Under the pieces are notes generated by a model, which saw only the letters and a program-made list of their open reading frames with translations, was not told the origin of the DNA and made no database searches. The position numbers and the translations under genes were made by a program. A stretch of DNA of 64,000 nucleotides from an uncultured Selenomonadaceae bacterium (GTDB lineage Bacteria > Bacillota > Negativicutes > Selenomonadales > Selenomonadaceae): positions 10,263 to 74,262 of the forward strand of contig CAJTSO010000002.1 in NCBI GenBank assembly GCA_910579115.1. Direction: 5' to 3'. Positions 47,277-56,915 of this stretch are shown piece by piece (position 1 is the first letter of the stretch; each line of letters opens with the position of its first letter).

Positions 47277-47389
47277 TACAAAACCTCCCGGCAAAACTCT
47301 TTTCTAAATCTGTATCTTCGTATTTTAGCAAACTAATATCAGAAAAGTCAAACTTTCACTAAGTATACATTATTTGCCGCTTAAATACC

Positions 47390-48079
47390 TCAATCATTCT
47401 TTTTCATCCGGCTGTATATAAACCACACAATCCCATATATGGCCGTTGCAGCTAAAACAACCATCATGAGCCTGTCGCTATGTTCTTTCATAAGCACTGC
47501 ATCGTGCCCAACTATCACTTCAAGGGCAGTAGAAGGAAATTTCCCTATCAGGTTTGCCAATATATAATCCTTAATGCCAATTGAGGACACCGCTCCCAAT
47601 GCCGTCAAAAGACCGGAGGGAAAATAGGGAATCGTGCGGAGAAACAGCATCAGCTTGAATCCATTTTTTCCGCTCATCTCATCGACTTTTTTCAGGGAAT
47701 TGCTCTTATCAATTATCTTTTTTGCTGTATCCCGAAGGACAGTGCGCATTAGTAAAAAGCTGATGATTACTCCTACCGTCTCCGCCAGCCAGGATATTAT
47801 CACGCCGTTAAATATTCCAAATAGTAACCCATTTGCCGTGGATACAAATATTGAAGGTAGAAATCCCATGGCATTTATGAGCACATCAAACAAAAAACTC
47901 ACGGCCATTGCCCAAGCGCCAAATCCAGCAATGAAATCGACTGTATCTTGAAGCTGACCCGAGGTTGCTACCCGCCAGAAATCAGAAAAGAAAGCAGGTG
48001 CGATAAGCCAGATAGCAAAAGTCATTGCCGCCAATGAAATACCGGCTATTATTTTAATGGTTTTCTCTGTAATTTTCAT
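47390..48079 (-). CDS. TVP38/TMEM64 family membrane protein
   Basis: 229 aa with five to six hydrophobic helices and the family signatures FLPSIFVSTANGLLFG, FLRTIPYFPSGLLTALGAVS and a SNARE-associated/DedA-type core. These proteins are implicated in lipid or undecaprenyl-phosphate translocation, but function here is unproven. It starts 3 nt after the recG stop, so it is translated with recG. Confidence 0.88.
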   Translation of the reverse strand: MKITEKTIKIIAGISLAAMTFAIWLIAPAFFSDFWRVATSGQLQDTVDFIAGFGAWAMAVSFLFDVLINAMGFLPSIFVSTANGLLFGIFNGVIISWLAETVGVIISFLLMRTVLRDTAKKIIDKSNSLKKVDEMSGKNGFKLMLFLRTIPYFPSGLLTALGAVSSIGIKDYILANLIGKFPSTALEVIVGHDAVLMKEHSDRLMMVVLAATAIYGIVWFIYSRMKKND

Positions 48080-48082
48080 AAT

Positions 48083-50188
48083 TTACGCATCATTTATATG
48101 ACTAAACTTGTCTTTATATTTTAACATAAGATAGGGGCGAATAGATTCAAGGGCCTCCGCATCAGCCATTGTCTCCAAAGCCGCCTGCCGGGCCCTGAGA
48201 AGTATATCAGTATCCTTCATCACATTAACTATTTTTAGATCACCTGTACCATGCTGCATAGAGCCGAAAAACTGTCCTGCACCACGCAATCGTAAATCAG
48301 CTTCGGCCACTTCAAAGCCGCTTGTAGTATCCCGAAGTACCTCCAACCGCTCCCTGGAAACTGCTGATTTTGAACCGGAAACGAGAATACAATAAGAGCT
48401 ATATTGACCACGTCCTATCCTGCCTCGCAGCTGATGCAGCTGAGCCAAACCAAAACGCTCTGCATTTTCTATAACCATTATGCTGGCATTGGGTACATCT
48501 ACCCCCACCTCTATAACAGTTGTTGCCACTAACAGGCTCAGCTTATTTTCATAAAAATCAGCCATAGTCTGTTGCTTCTTATCCTTTTTCAGCCGACCAT
48601 GAATGAGACCAATGGGAATATTCTTAAATATTCCCTGGGAAAGTTCGTTATATATCTCTTCCGCAGAAGGAACGTGATGGCTACTGCCATCGGGGTTATC
48701 ACTCTCTTCTATCAACGGACAGACAACATATGCCTGACGGCCGGCCACTATTTCCTTTTTGACGAATTCATAGATAAGCTGGCGCCGGTCGCTTTCCCGG
48801 ACAAAGGTGCGGATGGGCTTCCGTCCTGGGGGGAGGCGCTCTATTCTTGATACATCAAGGTCACCATATACTGTCAGTGTCATTGTCCTTGGAATAGGCG
48901 TTGCGGTCATGACCAAAACGTCAGGGGCATATTCACCCTTCTTGTCCAGAGCAGCCCTTTGAGAAATGCCAAACCGATGCTGTTCGTCAGTAACCGCTAA
49001 ACCCAAGGCAGCAAATTTTACCGTCTCCTGAATGATCGCATGAGTACCGATTACTATATCCAATTCATGGTTAGCTATCTTTCCCAATGTATCACGATGT
49101 TTTTTGACACTGAGACTGCCAACCAGCAAGCCAACCTTTATTGCTGTTTCTTTCAGTAATTCGGTAAATTTTTCATAATGCTGCCGGGCTAATATTTCCG
49201 TCGGTACCATAAATGCACCCTGATAGCCATTTTCTACAGTCTTTACCAATGCCATAAGGGCTATAACCGTCTTACCTGAGCCCACATCTCCCTCCAACAA
49301 CCGGCGCATAGGAATCTGCTGTTCCATATCCTTCTCAATATCCTTCCAGGCTTTTAATTGATCTTCTGTCAGCGAGTATGGCAAGGCATCAAAAATCGAA
49401 TTGACCAAGGAACCGCTCATCAAGTGACGAACACCATCGATTCCTTGCTGGCTGTCCCGCTTTAGCAGCAACAGTCCGCATTGAATTACATACAGCTCCT
49501 CAAAAGCGAGTGTCTCTCTTGCTTTTGTTAATTCCTCATTATTTCCCGGGTAGTGTATACTCTGCAGAGCCCTTTGCCTTGGCATAAGCTTGTATCTGCT
49601 TCTGATAGGCTGAGGGATTATTTCATCAATCCTTATATCTGACGCCCACAAATTTTCTGTCAGACGGCGAATATATTTCTGACTAATTGACTCTGCTAAC
49701 TGGTATACTGGCAAAATGCCCTGCTTCTGAATTGCTGCTCCCGACTCCAGCAATTCAAAAGAGATAAGCCTCGTTACGGCCAGCATGCCCCGTCCACCAT
49801 AGGCAAGGCCTACTTTTCCGTATACCAGTATCCTCTTTCCGACAGTAAGCGATTTTTTCAGGAAGCGCTGATTAAACCAGTTTACCTGCAAGTAACCGGT
49901 GCCATCCGATATTGTTGCCATCAGGATACTTCTGTATCGCCCATATATTTTCTCCCGTATATTGACAATTATCCCAATAACGGTATAGATACAGTCTTCT
50001 CTGTCGGGGAATAATTCTCCTATGGCGGTGATAGAGCTTCTGTCCTCATACGCCCTTGGGTAATATGTTACCAGATCCTCAATGGTGGAAATGCCGAGCT
50101 TTTGCAGGGATGCAGCTCGCTTTGGTCCAACTCCGTTTAAGTACTTCACGTCCGTTCTTAAATTGAGAATATTTGCTTTTGCCATCAT
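48083..50188 (-). CDS. recG: ATP-dependent DNA helicase RecG
   Basis: Branch-migration helicase that remodels stalled forks and Holliday junctions. About 701 aa from ATG 50188 (or 50185). The wedge domain starts near residue 15 (LNGVGPKRAASLQKLGI). Walker A GDVGSGKTVIALMAL, the DEQHRFG box, MTATPIPRT and QLRGRIGRG follow. An ORF reaching 50230 would overlap the prs terminator hairpin (50204-50237) and has no start signal, which supports the shorter form. No strong ribosome-binding site is seen, so the exact start remains open. Confidence 0.95.
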   Translation of the reverse strand: MMAKANILNLRTDVKYLNGVGPKRAASLQKLGISTIEDLVTYYPRAYEDRSSITAIGELFPDREDCIYTVIGIIVNIREKIYGRYRSILMATISDGTGYLQVNWFNQRFLKKSLTVGKRILVYGKVGLAYGGRGMLAVTRLISFELLESGAAIQKQGILPVYQLAESISQKYIRRLTENLWASDIRIDEIIPQPIRSRYKLMPRQRALQSIHYPGNNEELTKARETLAFEELYVIQCGLLLLKRDSQQGIDGVRHLMSGSLVNSIFDALPYSLTEDQLKAWKDIEKDMEQQIPMRRLLEGDVGSGKTVIALMALVKTVENGYQGAFMVPTEILARQHYEKFTELLKETAIKVGLLVGSLSVKKHRDTLGKIANHELDIVIGTHAIIQETVKFAALGLAVTDEQHRFGISQRAALDKKGEYAPDVLVMTATPIPRTMTLTVYGDLDVSRIERLPPGRKPIRTFVRESDRRQLIYEFVKKEIVAGRQAYVVCPLIEESDNPDGSSHHVPSAEEIYNELSQGIFKNIPIGLIHGRLKKDKKQQTMADFYENKLSLLVATTVIEVGVDVPNASIMVIENAERFGLAQLHQLRGRIGRGQYSSYCILVSGSKSAVSRERLEVLRDTTSGFEVAEADLRLRGAGQFFGSMQHGTGDLKIVNVMKDTDILLRARQAALETMADAEALESIRPYLMLKYKDKFSHINDA

Positions 50189-50203
50189 ATCACTACCATA
50201 CAG

Positions 50204-50237
50204 AAAAGAGGCCGCTGCGGATATATGCAACAGCCTC
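50204..50237 (-). terminator. terminator of prs
   Basis: On the minus strand GAGGCTGTTGC and GCAGCGGCCTC form an 11-bp stem with two wobbles and an 8-nt loop. TTTTCTG follows. It begins about 18 nt after the prs stop at 50255 and lies upstream of recG. Confidence 0.75.
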
Positions 50238-50254
50238 CTGAATCACCTGAATAA

Positions 50255-51205
50255 TCATTTGAAAAGATTGCTTACTGACTTCCGCTGATGAATGTTCAGT
50301 ATAACATCTGCTAAAGCATCGGCCAAAGACAGAGTAACTATCTTTGGGGACTTCTTTTCCTCTGGGAGTGGAATAGTATCAGTGATAATAAGTTCTTTAA
50401 TGCAGGAATCGTTTATGCGTTCAACCGCCGGCCCGGAAAGAATTGCATGAGAGCAGCAGGCATAAACCTCCGAAGCCCCTTCCTTTTTCAGAGCCTTTGC
50501 CCCTTCACAAAGGGAACCGGCAGTATCGACAATATCATCAATGATGACACAGCGCTTACCTTTTACATCGCCAATAAAGTTCATAACCTCAGCTTTGCCT
50601 GGCTCAGGACGGCGCTTTTCAATGATAGCGATGGAAGTGCCAAGACGATCTGCCAAAACACGGGCACGCTGAACGCCACCCAAGTCAGGAGACACGACAA
50701 CAACATTCTCCATCTTCTTGGAAATAATATAATCTGCCAAAACCGGAGCGGCTGCCAAATGGTCAACAGGAATATCGAAGAAGCCCTGAATCTGGCCCGC
50801 ATGGAGATCAACGGTCACCATGCGGGTAATTCCAGCACACTCCATAAGATTGGCAACAAGCTTTGCAGAAATAGGCTCACGGCCACGGGTCTTGCGATCC
50901 TGACGCGCGTATGCATAATACGGGACAACGGCTGTTATGCTGTGCGCTGAAGCCCGCCGACAGGCATCTGCCATAATGAGCAACTCCATAAGATTATCAT
51001 TGACCGGATAAGTAGTCGGCTGAATGATGAAAATATCACGACCACGGATACTTTCGTCAATCATAACCTGAGTCTCGCCGTTGTTAAAGTGCCCAACGCT
51101 GGCCGCACACAGCTTCAGTCCAAGATGCCTGGCTATATCCTCAGCCAACTTCGGATTTGCATTACCGGCCAGTATGCACAAATCTTCCTTATCTCTCAAT
51201 ATCAT
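50255..51205 (-). CDS. prs: ribose-phosphate pyrophosphokinase
   Basis: Makes PRPP from ribose 5-phosphate and ATP for nucleotide, His, Trp and NAD synthesis. 316 aa from ATG 51205 behind GGGGAGG; an in-frame ORF to 51253 adds only noncoding-like sequence. DIFIIQPT, YYAYARQDRK, VVSPDLGGVQRARVLADRLG and the PRPP loop CVIIDDIVDTAGSL are all present. It lies downstream of glmU with about 115 nt between. Confidence 0.97.
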   Translation of the reverse strand: MILRDKEDLCILAGNANPKLAEDIARHLGLKLCAASVGHFNNGETQVMIDESIRGRDIFIIQPTTYPVNDNLMELLIMADACRRASAHSITAVVPYYAYARQDRKTRGREPISAKLVANLMECAGITRMVTVDLHAGQIQGFFDIPVDHLAAAPVLADYIISKKMENVVVVSPDLGGVQRARVLADRLGTSIAIIEKRRPEPGKAEVMNFIGDVKGKRCVIIDDIVDTAGSLCEGAKALKKEGASEVYACCSHAILSGPAVERINDSCIKELIITDTIPLPEEKKSPKIVTLSLADALADVILNIHQRKSVSNLFK

Positions 51206-51320
51206 TTTGATAAATCCTCCCCTGGAAAATACCACAAATAACCAGACAACCAATGACTAATCTATATGAATATCATGAAACCGAAATGAAAATTCAGCCT
51301 TGGAAAATATCGTTTAAATA

Positions 51321-52691
51321 TCAACCATTATTTCTTTTATCAGCCCAGCCACGGATGTTTTTCTGGTGGGCTCTCGCCACAGCTAAACAACCGGCCGGCA
51401 CTTCCTTTGTAATGGTAGAACCTGCCCCTACATAGGCCCCATCCCCAACCGTAACCGGAGCCACCAGATTGGCGTTACAACCAATAAAGGCATTATCCCC
51501 CACCACCGTGCGATGCTTCATCATACCATCGTAGTTCACGGTAATTGTTCCGCAGCCCATGTTTACTTTGGAACCCATATCGCAGTCGCCAATGTAAGAA
51601 AGATGGGGTAACTTTGTCCCATCGCCGATATTGGAATTCTTTACCTCCACAAAATTGCCGACATGCACATTATTCTTCAACACAGTATTGGGCCGGATAT
51701 GAACGTAGGGGCCAACTGTAACCCCTTCCTCCATTTCACACTCATGAGCATAAGTGAAGGAAACCACCGCATTATCCCCGACCTTAACATCGGTAAAGCG
51801 GCAATTTGGCCCAATCTCACAGCCACTGCCTATAACAGTCCTGCCCTCAAGCCAGGTCCCAGGATAAATCACCGTATCACTACCTACTACAACCTCTGCA
51901 TCAATGTAGGTAGTTGCCGGATCCATCAATGTTACGCCCTGCTCCATAAGCTCATTGTTCTTACGGACTCTGAGAATCTTTTCCGCCTGAGCCAATTGTA
52001 CCCGGGAATTTACCCCCAGAATAGATTCATAATCATCAACAGCATAGGCAGCAATCTGTTCTCTCTGACTTCTAATAATGTCAAGCACATCCGGGAGATA
52101 ATATTCTCCCTGCGCATTGTGGCACTCGACCTCTGCCAAAGCCGAGAATAAAGTCTCTTTATCAAAACAATAAATACCAGAATTGACTTCGCATATTCTG
52201 CGCTCCGCCTCAGTAGCATCCTTATGCTCTACGATCTTTTCAAGCATACCGTCTGCAGACCGGATAATCCGACCATACCCAGTGGCATCAGGCATGACAG
52301 CCGTGAGAACGGTCGCCTTTGCGCCGTTACTGCAATGAGCCTCGTAAAAGGACCTGAGCATACCGGTTGTAAGAAGCGGAGTATCTCCACAAAGCACCAT
52401 CACAGTACCAGTTTCATCCTTCAGCGCCTCGGCTGTCTGGAGTACTGCATGGCCGGTTCCAAGCTGCTCAGCCTGAACAACGATTTCCGTATCTGCAGAT
52501 ATAGCCTCTCGAACCATTTCCGCCTGAAACCCCACTACTGCAATGCTTCTCTTCGCCCCTGCACCCTTTGCAGCGTCAATCACATGCTGCAACATGGGCT
52601 TTCCTCCTGCCTTGTGCAGGACTTTTGGCAGCTTGGATTTCATACGGGTGCCTTTTCCGGCCGCCAGAATAACGGTAATGAATTCAGCCAT
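51321..52691 (-). CDS. glmU: bifunctional UDP-N-acetylglucosamine pyrophosphorylase/glucosamine-1-phosphate acetyltransferase
   Basis: Makes UDP-GlcNAc for peptidoglycan and lipid A. 456 aa. The N-terminal nucleotidyltransferase has LAAGKGTRMKSKLPKVLHKAGGKPML and LCGDTPLL. The C-terminal left-handed beta-helix has hexapeptide repeats (VHVGNFVEVKNSNIGDGTKL, GDCDMGSKVNMGCGTI, GDNAFIGCNANLVAPVTVGDG). GGGAGACAATAA precedes the ATG, which lies 21 nt after the GntR stop. Confidence 0.97.
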   Translation of the reverse strand: MAEFITVILAAGKGTRMKSKLPKVLHKAGGKPMLQHVIDAAKGAGAKRSIAVVGFQAEMVREAISADTEIVVQAEQLGTGHAVLQTAEALKDETGTVMVLCGDTPLLTTGMLRSFYEAHCSNGAKATVLTAVMPDATGYGRIIRSADGMLEKIVEHKDATEAERRICEVNSGIYCFDKETLFSALAEVECHNAQGEYYLPDVLDIIRSQREQIAAYAVDDYESILGVNSRVQLAQAEKILRVRKNNELMEQGVTLMDPATTYIDAEVVVGSDTVIYPGTWLEGRTVIGSGCEIGPNCRFTDVKVGDNAVVSFTYAHECEMEEGVTVGPYVHIRPNTVLKNNVHVGNFVEVKNSNIGDGTKLPHLSYIGDCDMGSKVNMGCGTITVNYDGMMKHRTVVGDNAFIGCNANLVAPVTVGDGAYVGAGSTITKEVPAGCLAVARAHQKNIRGWADKRNNG

Positions 52692-52712
52692 TTATTGTCT
52701 CCCATTTAATTT

Positions 52713-53414
52713 TTATTTTTCTTCAGGCACGTTTTTCTTCGCCCGTGCATCCATAGCAGTTAAGAGCGTCTTTTCAGCCTGCTCCATATGATTCGCAGCC
52801 ACCCGCTGAGCCTCCATAACGTCGCCCTGAGATATTGCCTCTACAATCGACTTATGTTCGTTGATCGTAGCAGCCATACGGCCCGGATAGGCCATGGACA
52901 TAGAGCGGAACCTGGTAAGCTGCTCCCGAAGGTTATTTATTATACCAACCAGTCGTGCATTTCGGCTGGCTGTATACAGGATATCATGGAACTCCATATC
53001 GGCTTCGACGATCTTATCCATATGGCCCTGCTCAAAATAGTCGCTGATGACAACCAACAGATGCTGAAGCCTTTCCAGCTCTTCCTCAGTTATGCGCTCG
53101 GCAGCCAAGCCGCAGGCAAGCGATTCCAGCATAGTGCGAATCTCAAAAACTTCATTGACATCACGAATTGACAGGTTTGCAACATAGGTGCCGCGTCGCG
53201 GCATCATAATAACGTACCCCTCAAGCTCAAGTTTACGGATTGCCTCGCGAACCGGAGTGCGGCTCACTCCCAGTTCCTCTGCGACCTGGATCTCCATCAG
53301 GCGCTCGCCTGGTTTAAGAATCCCATTCTTGATAGCATCCCGTAGGGTCTCGCAGACCACCTCTCGCAGAGGCTGATAACTATCCAGTCGTATTGGCGCG
53401 AGTCTCTTTTCCAT
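52713..53414 (-). CDS. GntR-family (FadR-type) transcriptional regulator
   Basis: 233 aa. An N-terminal winged helix (about 10-80, with the recognition helix GVSRTPVREAIRKLELEGYVIMMPRRGTYV) precedes an all-helical FCD effector domain (RTMLESLACGLAA..., FHDILYTASRNARL). FCD domains often bind small carboxylic acids through a metal site; His residues in the FHDIL and ATINEHKSI segments could be ligands. It lies between ispE and glmU on the same strand. Targets are unknown, but two TTGTA...ATACA palindromes upstream of ispE are candidate binding sites. Confidence 0.93.
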   Translation of the reverse strand: MEKRLAPIRLDSYQPLREVVCETLRDAIKNGILKPGERLMEIQVAEELGVSRTPVREAIRKLELEGYVIMMPRRGTYVANLSIRDVNEVFEIRTMLESLACGLAAERITEEELERLQHLLVVISDYFEQGHMDKIVEADMEFHDILYTASRNARLVGIINNLREQLTRFRSMSMAYPGRMAATINEHKSIVEAISQGDVMEAQRVAANHMEQAEKTLLTAMDARAKKNVPEEK

Positions 53415-53480
53415 AACTCCTGTCCCCTCTTCAAAAATATGTTTCTACATAACTTAGGTCAACGATAAATAAAAATTACG

Positions 53481-54470
53481 TTATGTCCCCAATACAGGTC
53501 CGAATGCAATCTGTCCTTCTGTTTTTTCCTGCATGGCAGTCGCCAGTCTCTCCGCAGATGCCGCGTCGCCAACGATGCCAAATACAGTAGGCCCGCTGCC
53601 AGACATCAAAGCGGCCAACGCTCCGTTTTCCATCATTAGCTGCTTGTATTTTTTTACAAGCGGACAAGCGGGTATGGTAACATTTTCAAAAACATTGACC
53701 AGAAATCCGAGGATATCCTCCAAGTCCCCACCCTTGCCGAGGCAATCTATTAAACCTTTGGTGTCAGGACGCTGGAAATCTGGCATCTTTTCAGCAAACT
53801 CGTCAAATTTGCGGTAGGCCCAAGGGGTCGAAATGTCTGCCGGTGGTTTTGCTAAAACTACATAACAAGGGTGCATAGCCGATAAACTTTCAAGAATCTC
53901 TCCTCTGCCAGTAACCAGCGCCGTACCGCCAATGACGCAAAAAGGAATATCAGAACCTAATTCACCGGCAGTATCAGCCAGCTCTGATATTTGAATGTCA
54001 ACATCATGAAGCTTTCTCAGTCCTCGCAGGACTCCTGCTGCATCAGCCGAGCCGCCGGCAAGACCTGCCGCCATCGGTATCCGCTTAGCTATATCTATGG
54101 CTATGGCACGGCAACCATGGCTTCCTAACGGGTATTCTCCTTCTTCATCAATCCTGTTACCATAATGCTCATAAAAAAGCTGAGCAGCACGCCAAGCAAG
54201 ATTTGTTTTGTCACAGGGAAGATCTGAAATATCCATCGTAAGACGGAGCAGTATTTTTCCCCCTGCTCCACTGGAAAAAATAACCGAGTCTGCTCCGGCA
54301 GTCTCCCAAAGCTCATCTGCTTCTAGGGTAGACAACCTCCATATCCTCACGGTATCGTAAACGCCGACAGACTGCATCACCATTTCTATCTGATGAAACC
54401 CATCACCGCGTTTACCAAGGATATCCAGTGTCAAATTGATCTTGGCCGGAGCTAATTCAGTTACCGTCAT
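53481..54470 (-). CDS. ispE: 4-diphosphocytidyl-2-C-methyl-D-erythritol kinase
   Basis: GHMP kinase of the MEP isoprenoid pathway. 329 aa, somewhat longer than the usual 280-300. The LAPAKINLTLDILGKRGDGFHQIEMVMQSV start, the ATP loop PMAAGLAGGSADAAGVLRGL and the late LMSGSGPTVFGIV motif are present. GGGGAAAGTA precedes the ATG. ispH of the same pathway is at 33.8 kb. Confidence 0.96.
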   Translation of the reverse strand: MTVTELAPAKINLTLDILGKRGDGFHQIEMVMQSVGVYDTVRIWRLSTLEADELWETAGADSVIFSSGAGGKILLRLTMDISDLPCDKTNLAWRAAQLFYEHYGNRIDEEGEYPLGSHGCRAIAIDIAKRIPMAAGLAGGSADAAGVLRGLRKLHDVDIQISELADTAGELGSDIPFCVIGGTALVTGRGEILESLSAMHPCYVVLAKPPADISTPWAYRKFDEFAEKMPDFQRPDTKGLIDCLGKGGDLEDILGFLVNVFENVTIPACPLVKKYKQLMMENGALAALMSGSGPTVFGIVGDAASAERLATAMQEKTEGQIAFGPVLGT

Positions 54471-54723
54471 TACTTTCCCCTATGCTTTTAACAACTTACC
54501 TATTGTATATTGAATACAAAATACTTTTTTACATAGACTCTACCGACTAAAATATTACCAAGTTTCACAGCAATAATCAAGAATAAGTAGTTGTATGGAC
54601 GAGAAAATTTGTACTTTGAATACACAGAAACATAAACATCAAGAACTAACCTGTCTAATACCTTTGATTTTGGCAGTTATTACGGTTAATCAAGTCTCTG
54701 TACAAAAATTATTCTAAACGCAC
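54471..54723. other. AT-rich intergenic region upstream of ispE with two similar palindromes
   Basis: TTGTATATTGAATACAA (54503-54519) is an inverted repeat of 6-bp arms around a 5-nt centre, 33 nt upstream of the ispE start. TTGTACTTTGAATACAC (54609-54625) matches it at 14 of 17 positions. No coding region is supported. I could not assign a clean -35/-10 pair. Confidence 0.5.
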
Positions 54724-54759
54724 AAAAGACAGCCGACAAAAACATTCATCGGCTGTCTT
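54724..54759 (-). terminator. terminator of htpG
   Basis: AAGACAGCCGA (54726-54736) pairs perfectly with TCGGCTGTCTT (54749-54759), and TTTTG follows on the minus strand. It lies about 20 nt after the htpG stop. Confidence 0.85.
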
Positions 54760-54778
54760 CCTGATAATTATATTTTTA

Positions 54779-56764
54779 TTATTTTGCCATCAATTCCGCC
54801 AGCTTATTGGCAAAACCAATTGGGTCATCCGGCAGTATTCCTTCAATGAGCAACGCCTGAGTATAAAGCAGACCGCAGTAGTCCTTAAATTCTTTCCCCT
54901 CTGCACCGATACTATGGAGATTTACCAGCTTTTCAAAGAGCGCATGATGGGGATTGATTTCAAGAATACGCTTTGCCTTAAACATTGGATTATCCATTGC
55001 CGCAAAAGTTTTTTCCATGGATATGGAGGGTCCGTTTTCATCGGCTACCAGACAGACAGCACTGGTCTTTAACCGTTTCGATATCTTAACATCGCTTACC
55101 TTATCGCTAAGGGCTTTCTTTATGTCCTTCATCAAGGCATCATTCTTCTTGGCGATATCTTCAGTCTCTTTCTTGATCTCCTCTGCCTCGGCATCGCCAA
55201 GATCAAGATCGCCACGACTTATTGAGCGGAAGCTTTTGCCTTCATACTCCCTGAGAGTGTCAACACAGAATTCATCAACCGGATCAGTAAGGTAAAATAC
55301 CTCAAAGCCTCTGGCATTCAGTTGTTCCATCTGGGGCAGCTTTTCAATGAGTTCCCTGTCTTTGCCGCTGGCATAGTATATCTCCTTCTGACTTTCCGGC
55401 ATCCGCCCGATGTATTCCTTTAAGCTGGTGAGCTTATTCTCCTTTGAACTTTCAAGGAGCAAGAGGTCCTTCAATTTCTCTTGAGCGTCAGGATTAGTAA
55501 AGATGCTGTCATATACGCCGATTTTCAGCGATTTACCGAAGGCCATCCAGAATTTTTCATAGCGTTCCCGCTCGTTCTTCAGCATCTTGGAAAGAGTTTT
55601 CAGGATGGTTTTTTCCAGAGATTTCCCAATCGTCTTCAACTCACGGCTCTGCTGAAGCAATTCACGGGAAATGTTCAGAGATAAATCCGGAGAATCAACC
55701 AAGCCCTTGATGAATCTCAAATAATCAGGGAGCAGATCCTTGCATTTATCCATGATAAATACGTGGCGGGAGAACAACTGGAGCCCCGGCTCAAAGTCGG
55801 TGTGGTAAAGGTTAAACGGTGCCTTTGACGGAATGTACATCAGCGCTGTATATTCAGTGGTGCCTTCCAAGGTAACATGGAATATCTCCATGGGATCCTC
55901 CCAGTCGGAGAACTGGGCCTTGTAGAAGTCATTGTATTCTTCCTGAGTGATCTCATCCTTATTGCGGGTCCAGAGAGGCTTCATGGAATTAAGGGTACGT
56001 ACCTCAGTATGCTTGATTTTCTCCGCTCCTTCAATAGGTTTCCCATCAGCGTCTTTCGGAGTTTCTTCGATCTCAAAATCCATCTTTATGGGATAGCGGA
56101 TATAATCACTATATTTCTTTACGAGATCCTGCAGCTTATAGCGTTCAGTGAAGCTCTCCTCTGCCTCCTTACCGGTAAACTCATCGAAAAGATGCAATAC
56201 AATTGTCGTCCCACGGGTATCCTTTTCTGCTGCCTCAACAGAGAAAGTTCCCAAGCCATCAGATTCCCAGCGGGTAGCCTCAGTGGTGCCTGCCTTCTTT
56301 GTAATCACAGTAACCTTATCAGCAACCATGAACGCAGAATAGAAGCCTACACCGAACTGACCGATCAGATCCTTATCAGTGGCCTCATTATCATCCTTCT
56401 TTTCTCCTTCAGCCGCTTCCTTTCCCCCTACCTTTTCCTTCATTTTTTCCATGAAGGCTTTAGTCCCTGATTTAGCAATAGTACCAAGGTTTTCCATAAC
56501 CTCATCACGAGTCATGCCAATACCGTTATCTGAAATGGTAAGAGTCTTTGACTCTGCATCCGGCAGAAGATAGATTTCATAATCTTCTCCATCCGCTAAA
56601 AGATTGTGATCAGTCAGCCCTTCAAATCGCACTTTATCAATGGCATCTGAAGCGTTGGAAACAAGCTCCCTGAGAAAAATTTCATGATTGGTATAAATAG
56701 AGTGAACCATTAGATCAAGTAATTTTTTTGTTTCCGCCTGAAATTCATACATTTCTTTTGACAT
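54779..56764 (-). CDS. htpG: Hsp90-family molecular chaperone HtpG
   Basis: 661 aa. The N-terminal GHKL ATPase has FLRELVSNASDAIDK, the ISDNGIGMT loop and GQFGVGFYSAFMV. The middle domain holds DFEPGLQLFSRHVFI and SLNISRELLQQS, and the C-terminal dimerisation domain is complete. AGGAAGTTAGGAAA precedes the ATG. It is monocistronic and controlled by a sigma-70-type promoter overlapped by a CIRCE operator, so heat-shock control by HrcA is expected. Confidence 0.98.
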   Translation of the reverse strand: MSKEMYEFQAETKKLLDLMVHSIYTNHEIFLRELVSNASDAIDKVRFEGLTDHNLLADGEDYEIYLLPDAESKTLTISDNGIGMTRDEVMENLGTIAKSGTKAFMEKMKEKVGGKEAAEGEKKDDNEATDKDLIGQFGVGFYSAFMVADKVTVITKKAGTTEATRWESDGLGTFSVEAAEKDTRGTTIVLHLFDEFTGKEAEESFTERYKLQDLVKKYSDYIRYPIKMDFEIEETPKDADGKPIEGAEKIKHTEVRTLNSMKPLWTRNKDEITQEEYNDFYKAQFSDWEDPMEIFHVTLEGTTEYTALMYIPSKAPFNLYHTDFEPGLQLFSRHVFIMDKCKDLLPDYLRFIKGLVDSPDLSLNISRELLQQSRELKTIGKSLEKTILKTLSKMLKNERERYEKFWMAFGKSLKIGVYDSIFTNPDAQEKLKDLLLLESSKENKLTSLKEYIGRMPESQKEIYYASGKDRELIEKLPQMEQLNARGFEVFYLTDPVDEFCVDTLREYEGKSFRSISRGDLDLGDAEAEEIKKETEDIAKKNDALMKDIKKALSDKVSDVKISKRLKTSAVCLVADENGPSISMEKTFAAMDNPMFKAKRILEINPHHALFEKLVNLHSIGAEGKEFKDYCGLLYTQALLIEGILPDDPIGFANKLAELMAK

Positions 56765-56811
56765 TTTCCTAACTTCCTTTGCATACGTAATAAAAAATAA
56801 TTAGACAAAAT

Positions 56812-56852
56812 CCCATGGTTGGCACTCAGACATAGCGAGTGCCAACCATGGG
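56812..56852. promoter_or_regulatory. CIRCE operator (HrcA binding site) of htpG
   Basis: TTGGCACTC - 9 nt - GAGTGCCAA (56819-56827 and 56837-56845) matches the CIRCE consensus TTAGCACTC-N9-GAGTGCTAA at all but one base per arm. The symmetry extends outward, so 16-bp arms starting CCCATGG are perfect (56812-56827, 56837-56852). It covers the predicted transcription start of htpG. Confidence 0.9.
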
Positions 56853-56855
56853 ATA

Positions 56856-56884
56856 ATAATACATCAAAAAGTCAAAGTTTGCAA
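56856..56884 (-). promoter_or_regulatory. htpG promoter
   Basis: On the minus strand TTGCAA (56884-56879), a 17-base spacer and TATTAT (56861-56856). The predicted start falls inside the CIRCE palindrome, the usual arrangement for HrcA repression. Confidence 0.7.
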
Positions 56885-56915
56885 GTTTTTTTCAAGCCCT
56901 CCAATAAAACAATCG

